Shown here in pieces: positions 1 to 8,452 of a DNA stretch of 64,000 nucleotides. This DNA comes from Aridibacter sp965216195 (GTDB taxonomy: Bacteria; Acidobacteriota; Blastocatellia; Pyrinomonadales; Pyrinomonadaceae), in the NCBI GenBank assembly GCA_965216195.1, contig OZ244151.1, forward strand, positions 2,356,001 through 2,420,000, given 5' to 3'. The notes beneath the pieces were generated by a model, which had not been told where the DNA came from, searched no databases, and saw only the letters and a program-made list of their open reading frames with translations. The stretch's first letter is position 1, and every line of letters begins with the position of its first letter. The position numbers and the translations under genes are program-made.

Positions 1-1
1 A

Positions 2-442
2 TCCAGAAAACTTCTAAAACCACATAGAAAGAACGATCTTTTTAATTTTTTATCCCGCGGATTGAGAAGACTTTTTCGAATTGAGGAAGTATCAAATGAT
101 CTTGTCAATCAACCTCCCTTAGTATCAAATCTTAGCTTTCAAAAAAACTTTGATCTGTCATTATGTGAAAGACGGGTCCGTAATGAAAATTGCGAAATCG
201 ATGGCTCTAAAATTCTAGTAATGGTACAAGCTATCGATCCAGAGAATGACCCCATCGATTATTCATACAAAACAAGCGCCGGGGTAATTGTCGGCAATGG
301 CGCCAAAATTATTTGGGACCTATCCAATGAGAAACCTGGGCGGTATGCGATTGAAGTTTGCGCTGACGACGGTTCGGGCTGTACCTTCCGCCAAAACCAA
401 GCTTCTGCCCAGGTTTTGGTAACGCAAGCGGAAAAACGCTAA
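2..442 (+). CDS. C-terminal part of a protein ending in an Ig/cadherin-like domain (5' end outside window)
   Basis: The reading frame is open from the left edge of the window to a TAA at 440-442, so this is the 3' end of a longer gene; a TTG at 62 is the first possible start inside the window but need not be used. Within the visible 146 codons, the second half reads as a beta-rich domain. It has a DPENDPIDYSY-like segment, which resembles PKD/cadherin-type domains that commonly carry a D-x-D/N-D-P motif. Two Cys near the end (VCADDGSGC) could form a disulfide. The likely role is an extracytoplasmic or surface protein, but the N-terminal part is not visible. It ends 10 bp before the next gene in the same direction, so the two may be cotranscribed. 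Function unknown. Confidence 0.6.
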   Translation, partial: SRKLLKPHRKNDLFNFLSRGLRRLFRIEEVSNDLVNQPPLVSNLSFQKNFDLSLCERRVRNENCEIDGSKILVMVQAIDPENDPIDYSYKTSAGVIVGNGAKIIWDLSNEKPGRYAIEVCADDGSGCTFRQNQASAQVLVTQAEKR

Positions 443-452
443 TATACACGCC

Positions 453-1475
453 ATGAGGAAAAAGCTTGCGTTCCTTTTTGCGTTTCTAATTCTTGTTTCC
501 TGTAAGTCTGCGGAACCTTCCAAACATGAGAGGTCTGCCAAACCGTTGAGTGAACAGACGTTTATCGAGCTTGGCGGTGAAGAGCAGTATGTTGAAATAA
601 CGAGTGATTCGGATAAAAACCCGGTTTTGCTGTTTATTCACGGTGGTCCGGGTTGGACGCAGACTCCGCAGATCAGGGCGTTTAATAGTGACATTTCAAA
701 GGCTTATACCTTTGTCGTTTGGGAGCAGCGCGGCGCGGGTAAGTCTTACATGAAAAATCCTGAGCCGGAAAATGTGACTCTGGAGCAAATTGTTGCCGAT
801 GCAAAAGAGCTTACAGACATTCTCAAAAAACGTTTTAAGAAAGAGAAGATTTATCTTGCGGGATATTCTTGGGGAAGCGTTGTAGGAATGGAGCTCGCGC
901 AGAAATATCCGGATGATTATCGCGCGTATATAAGCATTGCCCAGGTAATAAATATGAAACGTGGGATGGAAGTTTCGCAAGTGTGGCTTAAAAAGAAAGC
1001 AGAAGACGCGGGCGATAGTGAAGCGCTTGAGATGCTCAAGAAACTCAAAAACCCCGCCAAAGATTTTTGTGCGACTGACTTCGATTGTTTTGTAAAACAG
1101 TATGAACTGATCACGAAGTATGATGGCGCGATTTATGATAAAACCATCAACGAGAAAATCGAAAAAGCGACGGCAAAATACGAAGATTATAAAGATTACC
1201 CCTGGATGAAAGCCTGGGAATTCTCGTCTGTGAAACTCGAAAAGGATATGTATGGCTTCGACGCGAGAGAGGTAAAGGAACTAAAGATTCCGGTCCATTT
1301 CTTTATAGGGCGACACGATAACAACGTTCCCGCGGTTTTGGTAGAAGAATTCGCGAAAGATTTGAAAGCCCCAAAAAAGAAAGTGATTTGGTTTGAAAAA
1401 GCGGGACACGCAATTATGGAAGAGGAATCGGAGAAGTTTAATAGTTTGATTGTTGAGAGGGTTTTACCCCGATAG
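453..1475 (+). CDS. alpha/beta-hydrolase lipoprotein, proline iminopeptidase-like (S33 family)
   Basis: A 340-residue protein beginning with a lipoprotein signal peptide; the lipobox is LVSC with Cys17. The body is an alpha/beta-hydrolase of the S33 type: HGGPG at 63-67 (oxyanion hole, a proline iminopeptidase hallmark), nucleophile elbow GYSWGS with Ser139, probable acid Asp289 in GRHDNN and His319 in AGHAIM. The family cleaves N-terminal proline or hydrolyses esters and amides; the actual substrate here is unknown. The lipobox suggests it is anchored in the outer or inner membrane facing the periplasm. No clear ribosome-binding site is seen before the ATG. The catalytic triad is complete, so an active enzyme is likely. 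Confidence 0.85.
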   Translation: MRKKLAFLFAFLILVSCKSAEPSKHERSAKPLSEQTFIELGGEEQYVEITSDSDKNPVLLFIHGGPGWTQTPQIRAFNSDISKAYTFVVWEQRGAGKSYMKNPEPENVTLEQIVADAKELTDILKKRFKKEKIYLAGYSWGSVVGMELAQKYPDDYRAYISIAQVINMKRGMEVSQVWLKKKAEDAGDSEALEMLKKLKNPAKDFCATDFDCFVKQYELITKYDGAIYDKTINEKIEKATAKYEDYKDYPWMKAWEFSSVKLEKDMYGFDAREVKELKIPVHFFIGRHDNNVPAVLVEEFAKDLKAPKKKVIWFEKAGHAIMEEESEKFNSLIVERVLPR

Positions 1476-1485
1476 TCAAAATGGT

Positions 1486-1532
1486 GAAGGGAGCCCTTCC
1501 TGACGGTCAGGCTACCGACACCTCGTATGTCG
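1486..1532. repeat. cluster of three back-to-back hairpins (REP-like)
   Basis: Directly after the hydrolase stop codon, three perfect inverted repeats follow one another: GAAGGG/CCCTTC (1486-1499, 2-nt loop), CTGAC/GTCAG (1500-1510, 1-nt centre) and CGACA/TGTCG (1516-1532, 7-nt loop). No T-run follows, so it is not a standard terminator. The layout resembles a small dispersed palindromic repeat, but a second copy was not found in this window. Confidence 0.45.
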
Positions 1533-1696
1533 CTGATGGTTCTGAGACGGTGCGTTGTTGTTTTTTCCTGAAAACGGTAAAATTTTTGTTCGGGCAATTT
1601 TTTGAAAGCATTTATGATCAGGCGATCGGCACGATTTCAAAACTGTGATGCACACTCCCTAGCGGTCGTGTTTCCGCCGGTTAAATACGGAGAATT

Positions 1697-3484
1697 ATGA
1701 GCGTAGAAGTTGTAATGCCTCAAATGGGTGAATCCATTGCAGAGGGCACTGTTTCAAAATGGTTAAAGCAGGTAGGCGATACGGTTGAGCGCGATGAGCC
1801 GCTGCTAGAGATCTCGACGGATAAGGTCGATGCCGAAGTTCCCTCACCGGAAGCGGGCGTTTTGCTTGAAATTCGAGCCGAAGAAGGCGATACGGTTGAG
1901 GTTGATTCTGTGGTTGCCGTTTTGGGTGCAGAAGGGGAAACAGTCAGCAGTCAGCAGTCAGCAGTCAACAGTGAACAGCAAACCGCAACTGCTCAGGATG
2001 AAGAAGAAACTTCAGAGCCAACACCTGAAGAGGACTCTATCGTTCAAACTTCGGAACCTAAACCCGTTCCCGAACCCGCCCAACCAACCGCAGCTCCTGC
2101 CGGCGACGCTACGGAAGTAGTAATGCCACAGATGGGGGAATCCATTACGGAAGGCACCATTTCCAAGTGGCTTAAGGCGGTAGGCGATACGATCGAGCGA
2201 GATGAACCGATTCTTGAAATCTCAACGGATAAGGTCGACGCGGAAGTTCCCTCACCAGTCGCCGGAACCTTACTTGAAATAAAAGCACAGGAAGGTGATA
2301 CGGTTGAGGTGGATTCGGTAGTGGCTTTGGTCGGCGCTGAGGGGGCGACTGCTCCCGCGGCAGCCCCGAACACGCCGGCTCCAGTTGAAACAATACCGGA
2401 AGAAACACAACCCGAAACTCAAAAACCGAAACCTGATCCAGCACCCCAGGTTGCGGTTGCAGCGGCATCGTCTTCAAACGGACACGATAAGCCGCTCGGC
2501 GATATGAGTGTCGATGAACTTCGAAAAACTAGAAGTTCGCCGCTCGTGAGAAATATCGCGAAGGAACATAACGTTGACATAACACAAATTCCCGGAAGCG
2601 GAATGAGCGGACGTGTCACAAAGAAGGACATTTTAGCTTTCATAGATTCGGGCGCGGGCGTTAAGCCACAAGATTTGCTGGAAACGGGTTCAGAGCTTGG
2701 GGTTCAGAGTTCAGAGTTAAAGACCGAAGCGCAACCCGTTCAGCAAACTGAATACAAAGCACCTCAGGTTCGAACCGGCGTGGGCGATACGATTGAGCCA
2801 ATGTCTGTGATGCGCAAGAAGATCGCCGAACACATGACAATGTCGAAGCAGACCTCGGCGCATGTCACGAGCGTTTACGAAATCGACATGACAAACGTCG
2901 CGAAATTCAGGGGAGCAAACAAGGCGAGGTTTCAGCAACGCTATGGCACCAAACTGACGTATATGCCGTTTATTTTTCAGGCAGTAACAAATGCGCTGAG
3001 AAAGTTTCCGGTTGTGAATTCACAGGTCGCTGGCGATCAAATCGTCTATAAAGGTGACGTGAATTTGGGGATGGCCGTTGCGCTCGATTGGGGCTTGATT
3101 GTCCCTGTAATCAAACAGGCCGATTCGCTATCGCTTGCTGGCCTCGCGCAAACTGCAAATGATCTAGCAGATCGTGCACGTGCGAAAAAACTAATGCCGG
3201 ACGAGGTTTCGGGCGGAACGTTCACTATCACAAACCCGGGTGTTTTCGGAGGGCTTTACGGAACGCCGATCATAAATCAGCCGCAGGTTGCTATTCTTTG
3301 TGTTGGAACAATTGAGAAGCGTCCTAAAGTGCTTACTACACCGGAAGGTGATGACGTCATAGCGATTCGCCAAATGGCTTATTTCGCACTGACTTACGAC
3401 CACAGAATTGTAGATGGAGCAGATGCAGAGCGATTTCTTTCGTTTTTGAAGAATTATCTTGAAACAACCGAATTTACGCTCTAA
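1697..3484 (+). CDS. sucB: dihydrolipoamide acyltransferase (E2 of a 2-oxoacid dehydrogenase complex), two lipoyl domains
   Basis: 595 residues with the full E2 architecture. Lipoyl domain 1 covers about 1-78 with lipoyl-lysine Lys43 in STDKVDAEV. Lipoyl domain 2 covers about 139-214 with Lys179. A peripheral-subunit-binding domain covers about 278-317 (RSSPLVRNIAKEH to VTKKDIL). The CoA acyltransferase domain runs from about 360 to the end, with the catalytic HRIVDG motif (His569, Asp573). The enzyme passes an acyl group from the E1-bound intermediate to CoA. Succinyl, branched-chain or pyruvate specificity cannot be decided from the sequence, so the symbol sucB is provisional. No E1 or E3 gene lies nearby. 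GGAG precedes the ATG. The linkers carry two heptanucleotide-repeat arrays, listed separately. Confidence 0.88.
   Translation: MSVEVVMPQMGESIAEGTVSKWLKQVGDTVERDEPLLEISTDKVDAEVPSPEAGVLLEIRAEEGDTVEVDSVVAVLGAEGETVSSQQSAVNSEQQTATAQDEEETSEPTPEEDSIVQTSEPKPVPEPAQPTAAPAGDATEVVMPQMGESITEGTISKWLKAVGDTIERDEPILEISTDKVDAEVPSPVAGTLLEIKAQEGDTVEVDSVVALVGAEGATAPAAAPNTPAPVETIPEETQPETQKPKPDPAPQVAVAAASSSNGHDKPLGDMSVDELRKTRSSPLVRNIAKEHNVDITQIPGSGMSGRVTKKDILAFIDSGAGVKPQDLLETGSELGVQSSELKTEAQPVQQTEYKAPQVRTGVGDTIEPMSVMRKKIAEHMTMSKQTSAHVTSVYEIDMTNVAKFRGANKARFQQRYGTKLTYMPFIFQAVTNALRKFPVVNSQVAGDQIVYKGDVNLGMAVALDWGLIVPVIKQADSLSLAGLAQTANDLADRARAKKLMPDEVSGGTFTITNPGVFGGLYGTPIINQPQVAILCVGTIEKRPKVLTTPEGDDVIAIRQMAYFALTYDHRIVDGADAERFLSFLKNYLETTEFTL
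1941..1982 (+). repeat. heptanucleotide tandem repeat, six units, in the E2 inter-lipoyl linker
   Basis: Six consecutive 7-nt units: CAGTCAG three times, then CAGTCAA, CAGTGAA and CAGCAAA. Because 7 is not a multiple of 3, each unit is read in a different frame. The encoded segment is a Ser/Gln-rich stretch right after lipoyl domain 1. Confidence 0.85.
2688..2722 (+). repeat. heptanucleotide tandem repeat, five units, in the E2 linker after the PSBD
   Basis: Five consecutive 7-nt units: GTTCAGA, GCTTGGG, GTTCAGA, GTTCAGA, GTTAAAG. It lies in the linker between the subunit-binding domain and the catalytic domain. The unit differs from the first array in this gene, but the period is the same. 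Confidence 0.8.
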
Positions 3485-3734
3485 TCAATTTGACGTAAGT
3501 CTGGAAAGCCGAAGTGCTTCGTAGTTTTAATATTAAGTAGTAAAATAAAAAAATTTTTCGTAAGGCTTTATTTCGCATTGACTTGTGTGACGAGTTTTGG
3601 GTTTACTACTGAAATATCAACGTTTTTTGTGATTTTTTTACAACCCAAACGAGAGTTAGGACGTCTTACATCAACGCGCTCGCGGAAAAAGTTGTAACAA
3701 TTTTTATCAGGTTAAAACAAAGAGGAGTTTAGAT

Positions 3735-4712
3735 ATGCTTCGTGTAATAAAGAAGGTTCAAATTTTTGCATTTGTAGCGATGCTGTCTGTTATCGGCGTA
3801 ACTGCCGTAGTTGCACAAGATGCGCAGGTTCGCACGCTTGCAAACGGGCAAAAGTACAAGGTTAAGGGAGTGATTGTTGCGAATGCTGACAACACACTTT
3901 TGGTTCGCGATATTACTGGCGTAGATACAAAGGTAGCAATTACCCCGCAGACAAGTATCAGAGCGAATGGCTTCTGGGGCGCTGGTGCTAAATACCCTGC
4001 AACAAGCCTAGTTCGCGGCTTAAACCTGACGGCGAATGGACGCGGTGATGCTAACGGTATGTTGGTAGCGAATAAAATCCGCTTCGACAAAAAGGCTATG
4101 CAAACGGCGCAGTCAATTGAGAGCAGAGTTGGCCCTGCTGAGGAACGCATTACGAAAACCGAACAAAACGCAGAGCGTCTTTCGGGTCAGATCGATGAAC
4201 TGATGGCGATTTCAAATGCCGCAAAGGGTGGCGCCAAGGCTGCCCAGGAAACGGCAGACGCAGCGGTTGAAGGTGTAAACGCGACAAACAAACGAATTTC
4301 GGCTTTGGACGATTATGTTGTTCAATCTGCTTCAACGGTGAATTTCCGGGTTAATAGCTCGAGACTTTCTCCGGAAGCAAAAGCTGAATTGGATAACGTT
4401 GCGGCAACTGCCTTGACGATGCGCGGATACGTTTTAGAGGTCACCGGATATGCATCTTCTGATGGTAACGCCCGAGCTAACAAGCGCTTGAGTCAACGAC
4501 GCGCTCAGGCTGTGATCGACTATTTGGTTGATACTCATGACATTCCGCTTCGCAGAATTGGCCAGTCGTACGGCTACGGTGAAAACAAGGCAATTGCGGA
4601 CAATGCTACTCGCGAAGGACGTGCTCAAAACCGTCGTGTCGAAGTTAAGGTTTTGGTTAGCCGAGGACTTAATCAAAACGTGGAAGTTCGCAAAGCGGAC
4701 GGAACGAAATAA
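3735..4712 (+). CDS. OmpA-family outer-membrane/peptidoglycan-associated protein
   Basis: 325 residues with a cleavable signal peptide (hydrophobic stretch 11-26, probable cleavage after VVAQ). Residues about 35-120 form a small beta-rich domain resembling DUF5666-like repeats (KVKGVIVANADNTLLVRD). Residues about 130-190 are Ala/Glu/Gln-rich and predicted coiled coil. Residues about 200-312 are an OmpA C-terminal peptidoglycan-binding domain (FRVNSSRLSPEAK, then TGYASSDGNARANKRLSQRRA and NRRVEV). The likely role is to tether the envelope to peptidoglycan. GAGGAG sits at a good distance before the ATG. The 250-bp stretch upstream is AT-rich and holds no other gene. A terminator follows directly. 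Confidence 0.85.
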   Translation: MLRVIKKVQIFAFVAMLSVIGVTAVVAQDAQVRTLANGQKYKVKGVIVANADNTLLVRDITGVDTKVAITPQTSIRANGFWGAGAKYPATSLVRGLNLTANGRGDANGMLVANKIRFDKKAMQTAQSIESRVGPAEERITKTEQNAERLSGQIDELMAISNAAKGGAKAAQETADAAVEGVNATNKRISALDDYVVQSASTVNFRVNSSRLSPEAKAELDNVAATALTMRGYVLEVTGYASSDGNARANKRLSQRRAQAVIDYLVDTHDIPLRRIGQSYGYGENKAIADNATREGRAQNRRVEVKVLVSRGLNQNVEVRKADGTK

Positions 4713-4725
4713 GTTAAATGAAATA

Positions 4726-4783
4726 GAGGAGCGAATGAGAGTTGAAAAGACAAACGATTTTTCGCTCTCCGCTCCTTTTGTGA
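4726..4783 (+). terminator. Rho-independent terminator after the OmpA-family gene
   Basis: Stem GGAGCG-GAGAG pairing with CTCTC-CGCTCC (about 4728-4775, long A-rich loop), followed by a TTTT-GTGATTTTT tail. Confidence 0.6.
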
Positions 4784-4859
4784 TTTTTATAAACCTGGTC
4801 GCTATTTCTCCGTACCAATTAGATAGATTTTGTTCCGACCAACCGAGGTGTCATTAGCT

Positions 4860-5981
4860 GTGAATTCAAAAAACCTTTTGCCGTTTTCATTTTTGTTCGT
4901 TCTCCTCTCAATCACCACAGCATTTTCCCAGGTGCCGGTCAGCACGCCTCCTCCACTCGCAGTCGAAGACAAAGAGATTATTAAAATCGAATCCCGTCTT
5001 GTAATGGTTCCAGTTTCGGTAACCGATGGAAATGGACAGCCTGTTAAGGGCCTGGGAATCGAGCATTTCAATGTGAAGGAAGATAGTCGCAGGCAGGAGG
5101 TCGCTGAAGTTTCCCCCGCTGATAAGGTGCCACTGGAAATCGCTTTGCTTTTCGATGTTTCGGGTAGCACCGACCCAATGTTTAAATTCGAACAGGAAAC
5201 GGCGGCAAAATTTTTGCGGGAGGTAATGCGGCCGGAAGATCGCGCAACGATTTTCACGATTGGGGAAAGGCCCGTGTTGCTGCAGAACCGCAATGTTTCG
5301 TATCGCTCGGTCGAAACTATTCAAAGCATAAAGCCGACGAAACAATACACAGCTTTTTACGATACGGTAACAGCTGCAGCGAAGTATTTACGCGATAATG
5401 CGCCTCCGAAAAGCCGGAGGATTGTAATTGCGATTACTGATGGCGAAGATACCAATAGCAGTGGTATCAGGGAAGGCTTCTCCAAGGTTTATCGATCAAT
5501 CGAAAACAAGATGAACTCGATCACGAGTAAGCAGCTTAGAGAGCTTCTTGTAAAAAAACGAAACGAAATACGCCTCCGTGAGCAAGGTAAAACCCTAAAA
5601 GACCTCCAAAATGCGGACACGGTCTTTTACTCGATCAATCCCGCCGGCAGCTCTTATAAACTCAATAAAATAAGTCAGTTTGGACAAGACAATATGCAAA
5701 GATTCGCTGACGAAACTGGCGGTAGCGCGTTTCTCCCGAGTTTTCTTCCGATCGATCTTAAAAGCGAGTTTCAAAGCTCGGCAAATAGCCGGCAGAATAT
5801 CCGAATGCTAGAAAAAATATTTAGTCAGCTCGCAAATGAACTTCAGGCACAATACCTCGTTCAATACTATTCAGACGGCGAATACCCAGCGAATAAATAT
5901 GTTGACCTTGATGTAAAAGTGAATCTGAACCTACCTCAAGGACTCAGCGTGAGAGCAAGACAGGGCTATTTCGTAAAGTAA
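4860..5981 (+). CDS. secreted VWFA-related protein of the acidobacterial type
   Basis: A secreted protein of about 373 residues. The preferred start is GTG at 4860, because GAGGTG lies 9 nt upstream and this start leaves a compact signal peptide (LPFSFLFVLLSITTAFSQ); the frame is also open from TTG 4830. The body matches the family known as VWFA-related Acidobacterial domain: an N-terminal VTDGNGQPVKGL segment, then a von Willebrand A domain with a MIDAS-like DVSGS motif and a later ITDGEDTNS motif. The family is exported and of unknown role, probably protein binding through a bound metal ion. The C-terminus ends in a beta strand typical of the family (LSVRARQGYF). It converges on the next gene. 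Confidence 0.82.
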   Translation: MNSKNLLPFSFLFVLLSITTAFSQVPVSTPPPLAVEDKEIIKIESRLVMVPVSVTDGNGQPVKGLGIEHFNVKEDSRRQEVAEVSPADKVPLEIALLFDVSGSTDPMFKFEQETAAKFLREVMRPEDRATIFTIGERPVLLQNRNVSYRSVETIQSIKPTKQYTAFYDTVTAAAKYLRDNAPPKSRRIVIAITDGEDTNSSGIREGFSKVYRSIENKMNSITSKQLRELLVKKRNEIRLREQGKTLKDLQNADTVFYSINPAGSSYKLNKISQFGQDNMQRFADETGGSAFLPSFLPIDLKSEFQSSANSRQNIRMLEKIFSQLANELQAQYLVQYYSDGEYPANKYVDLDVKVNLNLPQGLSVRARQGYFVK

Positions 5982-6040
5982 CGACGGATACCGCGCATCA
6001 GTGGTCGCGAAACTAGCGAAGCTATCCGCCGTCTGTGAGC

Positions 6041-6577
6041 TCATTTCTTAGAAACAGCGATCTTCCCCATCAGCGGAGCGGACTGATTAACAAGCTCCGC
6101 AATGTCCCCCATTATCAATGCAGGCTCGTCAGGATTTTGAACGGGTATCTCCCCGATGGTAGGTTCAACCGGAGTGTTTTGAGGGGTCTCAACAGCGATA
6201 TTACCCATTATTACCGGTTCCTTCGTTTGTCTCGTTACAAAAGCGGTGATCCCAATTCCGCTCAATGCCGCCAAAACTACCGAAGCAGCTGCTGTCCAAA
6301 ACCTCGAAATATTCTTTTTAAACGCTGCTAGACCAACTGGGCAATCTTTCGTGATCACCGTTCCATCCGCGCGCTTGTAAAATCTTGCGCAAAGGCGACC
6401 TTCGGTGTTAATTATAAGATTCTCCGCTTCCTGCTTTGTCATCTCAGAAAGATTGTAAACATTCATCTCGCACTCGCCGCAATGACGCTGCTTGGCATTG
6501 CCGTACATTTCGTCCCAGTTTGCCGAGCAAGGGCTGGCAACTCTGACATTATCAAGCGGGTTAGTAAATTTTGACAT
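6041..6577 (-). CDS. membrane protein with N-terminal Cys-rich domain and single TM helix
   Basis: 178 residues. The N-terminal 100 residues hold four conserved-looking Cys: one in PCSANWDEM, a CGEC pair in RHCGECEMNVYNLSEM, and later ones in RLCARFYKR and KDCPVG. The CxxC-x-VYNLSEM pattern recalls a small metal- or redox-type domain seen in uncharacterised Bacteroidota and Acidobacteriota proteins, often ahead of a membrane helix. One TM helix follows at about 112-134. A Pro/Glu-rich extracytoplasmic tail has a repeated I-M-G-x-I-A motif (VIMGNIAVE, LIMGDIAEL, PLMGKIAVS). The layout resembles a sensor or anti-sigma-like protein, but no sigma factor is adjacent. A strong GGAGG site precedes the ATG, and an inverted repeat abuts it. 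Function unknown. Confidence 0.65.
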   Translation of the reverse strand: MSKFTNPLDNVRVASPCSANWDEMYGNAKQRHCGECEMNVYNLSEMTKQEAENLIINTEGRLCARFYKRADGTVITKDCPVGLAAFKKNISRFWTAAASVVLAALSGIGITAFVTRQTKEPVIMGNIAVETPQNTPVEPTIGEIPVQNPDEPALIMGDIAELVNQSAPLMGKIAVSKK

Positions 6578-6589
6578 CGAAAAATCCTC

Positions 6590-6636
6590 CGTTCAAATTT
6601 AGACACGCAACACGCGCGTTTGTTCCTAAATGAACG
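6590..6636 (-). promoter_or_regulatory. leader inverted repeat abutting the ribosome-binding site
   Basis: On the minus strand, CGTTCATTTAG pairs with CTAAATTTGAACG (a 2-nt bulge) around a 23-nt loop. The stem ends where the GGAGG ribosome-binding site of the Cys-rich membrane protein begins. It could act as a leader structure for that gene or as a weak end of the nadE transcript. There is no T-run. Confidence 0.4.
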
Positions 6637-6664
6637 AAGGGTTATGAGATTCTTGCACGAATTC

Positions 6665-8380
6665 TTAGGACTTCAGATTTCGCCAATATTTATGAGTAAT
6701 TGGTCGACGCCTACCTACTCCAATCGCGTTTTTTGAAACGATTATCGTCGGCGGAAGCTGCTGGCGCTTAAATTCATTCGCTGGTGATTCGACCTTATTT
6801 AGCAAGCTGAAAACGAGTTCGGCATCCAACCCGGTAGCAATCATTTCTTTTGGAGAAAGCTTTGTCTCAAAATACATCTGGAGCACGGGATCCATAATTT
6901 CGTAAGGCGGGAGCGAATCGGAATCAAACTGATCCGGTGCGAGTTCGGCGGACGGTGCTTTATCAATAATTTCCTGAGGTATCACTTCCCTTCCCGCAGA
7001 CTCGTTAATCTGGTTAGCAATCGCGTATGCTTCGGTTTTTAAGACGTCCCCAATCACAGCGAGACCCCCGTTTGTGTCGCCGTAAAGCGTACAATAACCG
7101 ACGGCGAGTTCGGACTTGTTTCCGGTTGCTAAGACCAGACGTCCTTCAGCGTTTGATATTGCCATAAGGATCAAGCCCCGAAGACGCGACTGCATGTTTT
7201 CAGCAGCGAGATTTTCACCACCCTTTTCCGGTTTCTCGAATTCAAGTTGTTTTAGCAATACGTCAAACGAACCGGAGATCGGTTCGATGCGGGATTCACA
7301 AACGAGATTTTCAACCAGTTTTTCTGAATCTTTGATACTTCCCTCGGACGAAAAAGGCGAAGGCATCATCACGCAAAGAACATTTTCCGCGCCAAGCGCT
7401 TCAGATGCGAGAGTTGCGACGAGCGCCGAGTCAATCCCTCCGCTCAAGCCTAAAACCGCTTTCTTAAACCCATTTTTATGAGCGTAATCGCGAACACCCA
7501 AGACCAACGCGCGACGAATCGTTTCGATTTCGTTTCCGGTAATACCGCGCGAATCCGGCTTTCGAATATCCAGCTCAACAGTCTCAATAAATTCTTCAAA
7601 AGCGGGAGCTTGCAGAATTATGTCGCCTTCTTCATCGGCAATCAGGCTGGCGCCGTCAAACACAATTCCGTCGTTTCCTCCAACCAAGTTTACAAACACG
7701 ATGGGAATATTGTGCTTCTTCGCGCGGTGGGCAACCATATCGCAACGAAGTTTTATTTTGCCTTTGTTAAAAGGAGAAGCGTTAATCGAAACGATCAGAT
7801 CGGCACCCATAGCAATCAGTTCGTCCGTTGGATCACCGTCGTAAAGTTGGTCTTGCCAAAATGTCTTGTCGTTCCAAAAATCTTCGCACACAGCAATTCC
7901 GATTTTCTTGCCGTTGATTTCAAAGAGTTTTCGTTTGTCACTTGGCTCAAAATATCTCGGATCGTCAAAAACGTCGTATTCGGGAAGAAGTGTCTTGTCT
8001 GCAAAACCCAAAAGCGCCCCCTCATGGACCACTGCGGCAGAATTGAAAAGCCTTCGTCCGTCTTTATCTTCATTTCTACGAATGGTTCCGACGATTGCGG
8101 TGATCCCTTCTCTCTCCGGATCGATATCTCCAACCGGATCGTCAATTGCGGTTATTCCAACCGTCGCACCAAATAACGGTCCAAGCGATTCATAGCAATC
8201 GCGTATTATGTCGTTATCTTGAAACCAATCCTGTGACGTGTAGCCGTGGGTTGCGAGTTCGGGTAAAACGACCAGATCGGAGCCATCGGCTCTCGCTTTT
8301 CGTATGCAGCGTAAAATTTTAGCGAGGTTACCTTTAAGGTCGCCGTTTGTCGTGTTTATCTGTCCAATCGTAACCTTCAT
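6665..8380 (-). CDS. nadE: glutamine-dependent NAD+ synthetase
   Basis: 571 residues, the usual length for the two-domain form. The N-terminal nitrilase-type glutaminase domain has its triad Glu41 (LPELATHG), Lys129 (ADKTLLPEYD) and Cys165 (AVCEDFW). The C-terminal synthetase domain has the ATP-pyrophosphatase loop SGGIDS at 313-318. It makes NAD from deamido-NAD, ATP and glutamine in the cytoplasm; the glutaminase feeds ammonia to the synthetase site. All key residues are present. NadB, an earlier enzyme of the pathway, is encoded about 21 kb away in a separate unit. Confidence 0.93.
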   Translation of the reverse strand: MKVTIGQINTTNGDLKGNLAKILRCIRKARADGSDLVVLPELATHGYTSQDWFQDNDIIRDCYESLGPLFGATVGITAIDDPVGDIDPEREGITAIVGTIRRNEDKDGRRLFNSAAVVHEGALLGFADKTLLPEYDVFDDPRYFEPSDKRKLFEINGKKIGIAVCEDFWNDKTFWQDQLYDGDPTDELIAMGADLIVSINASPFNKGKIKLRCDMVAHRAKKHNIPIVFVNLVGGNDGIVFDGASLIADEEGDIILQAPAFEEFIETVELDIRKPDSRGITGNEIETIRRALVLGVRDYAHKNGFKKAVLGLSGGIDSALVATLASEALGAENVLCVMMPSPFSSEGSIKDSEKLVENLVCESRIEPISGSFDVLLKQLEFEKPEKGGENLAAENMQSRLRGLILMAISNAEGRLVLATGNKSELAVGYCTLYGDTNGGLAVIGDVLKTEAYAIANQINESAGREVIPQEIIDKAPSAELAPDQFDSDSLPPYEIMDPVLQMYFETKLSPKEMIATGLDAELVFSLLNKVESPANEFKRQQLPPTIIVSKNAIGVGRRRPITHKYWRNLKS

Positions 8381-8452
8381 TTCTCAATTATCTTTTAACA
8401 TTTGGCATTGATCATCAAGCGTTAGGATTGTTTACGGAATGTAGAAATTTGG

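Noticed and set aside
3580..3615. TTGACT-TTTACT as promoter of the OmpA-family gene
   Set aside because: The spacer is 18 bp and the -10 is poor; several equal matches occur in this AT-rich stretch.
4528..4857. Plus-strand frame overlapping the end of the OmpA-family gene
   Set aside because: It is out of frame with the OmpA domain and runs through the terminator at 4726-4783.
5983..6032. GACGGATA/TATCCGCCGTC hairpin between the convergent VWFA and Cys-rich genes as a terminator
   Set aside because: The stem is bulged and no T-run follows on either strand.
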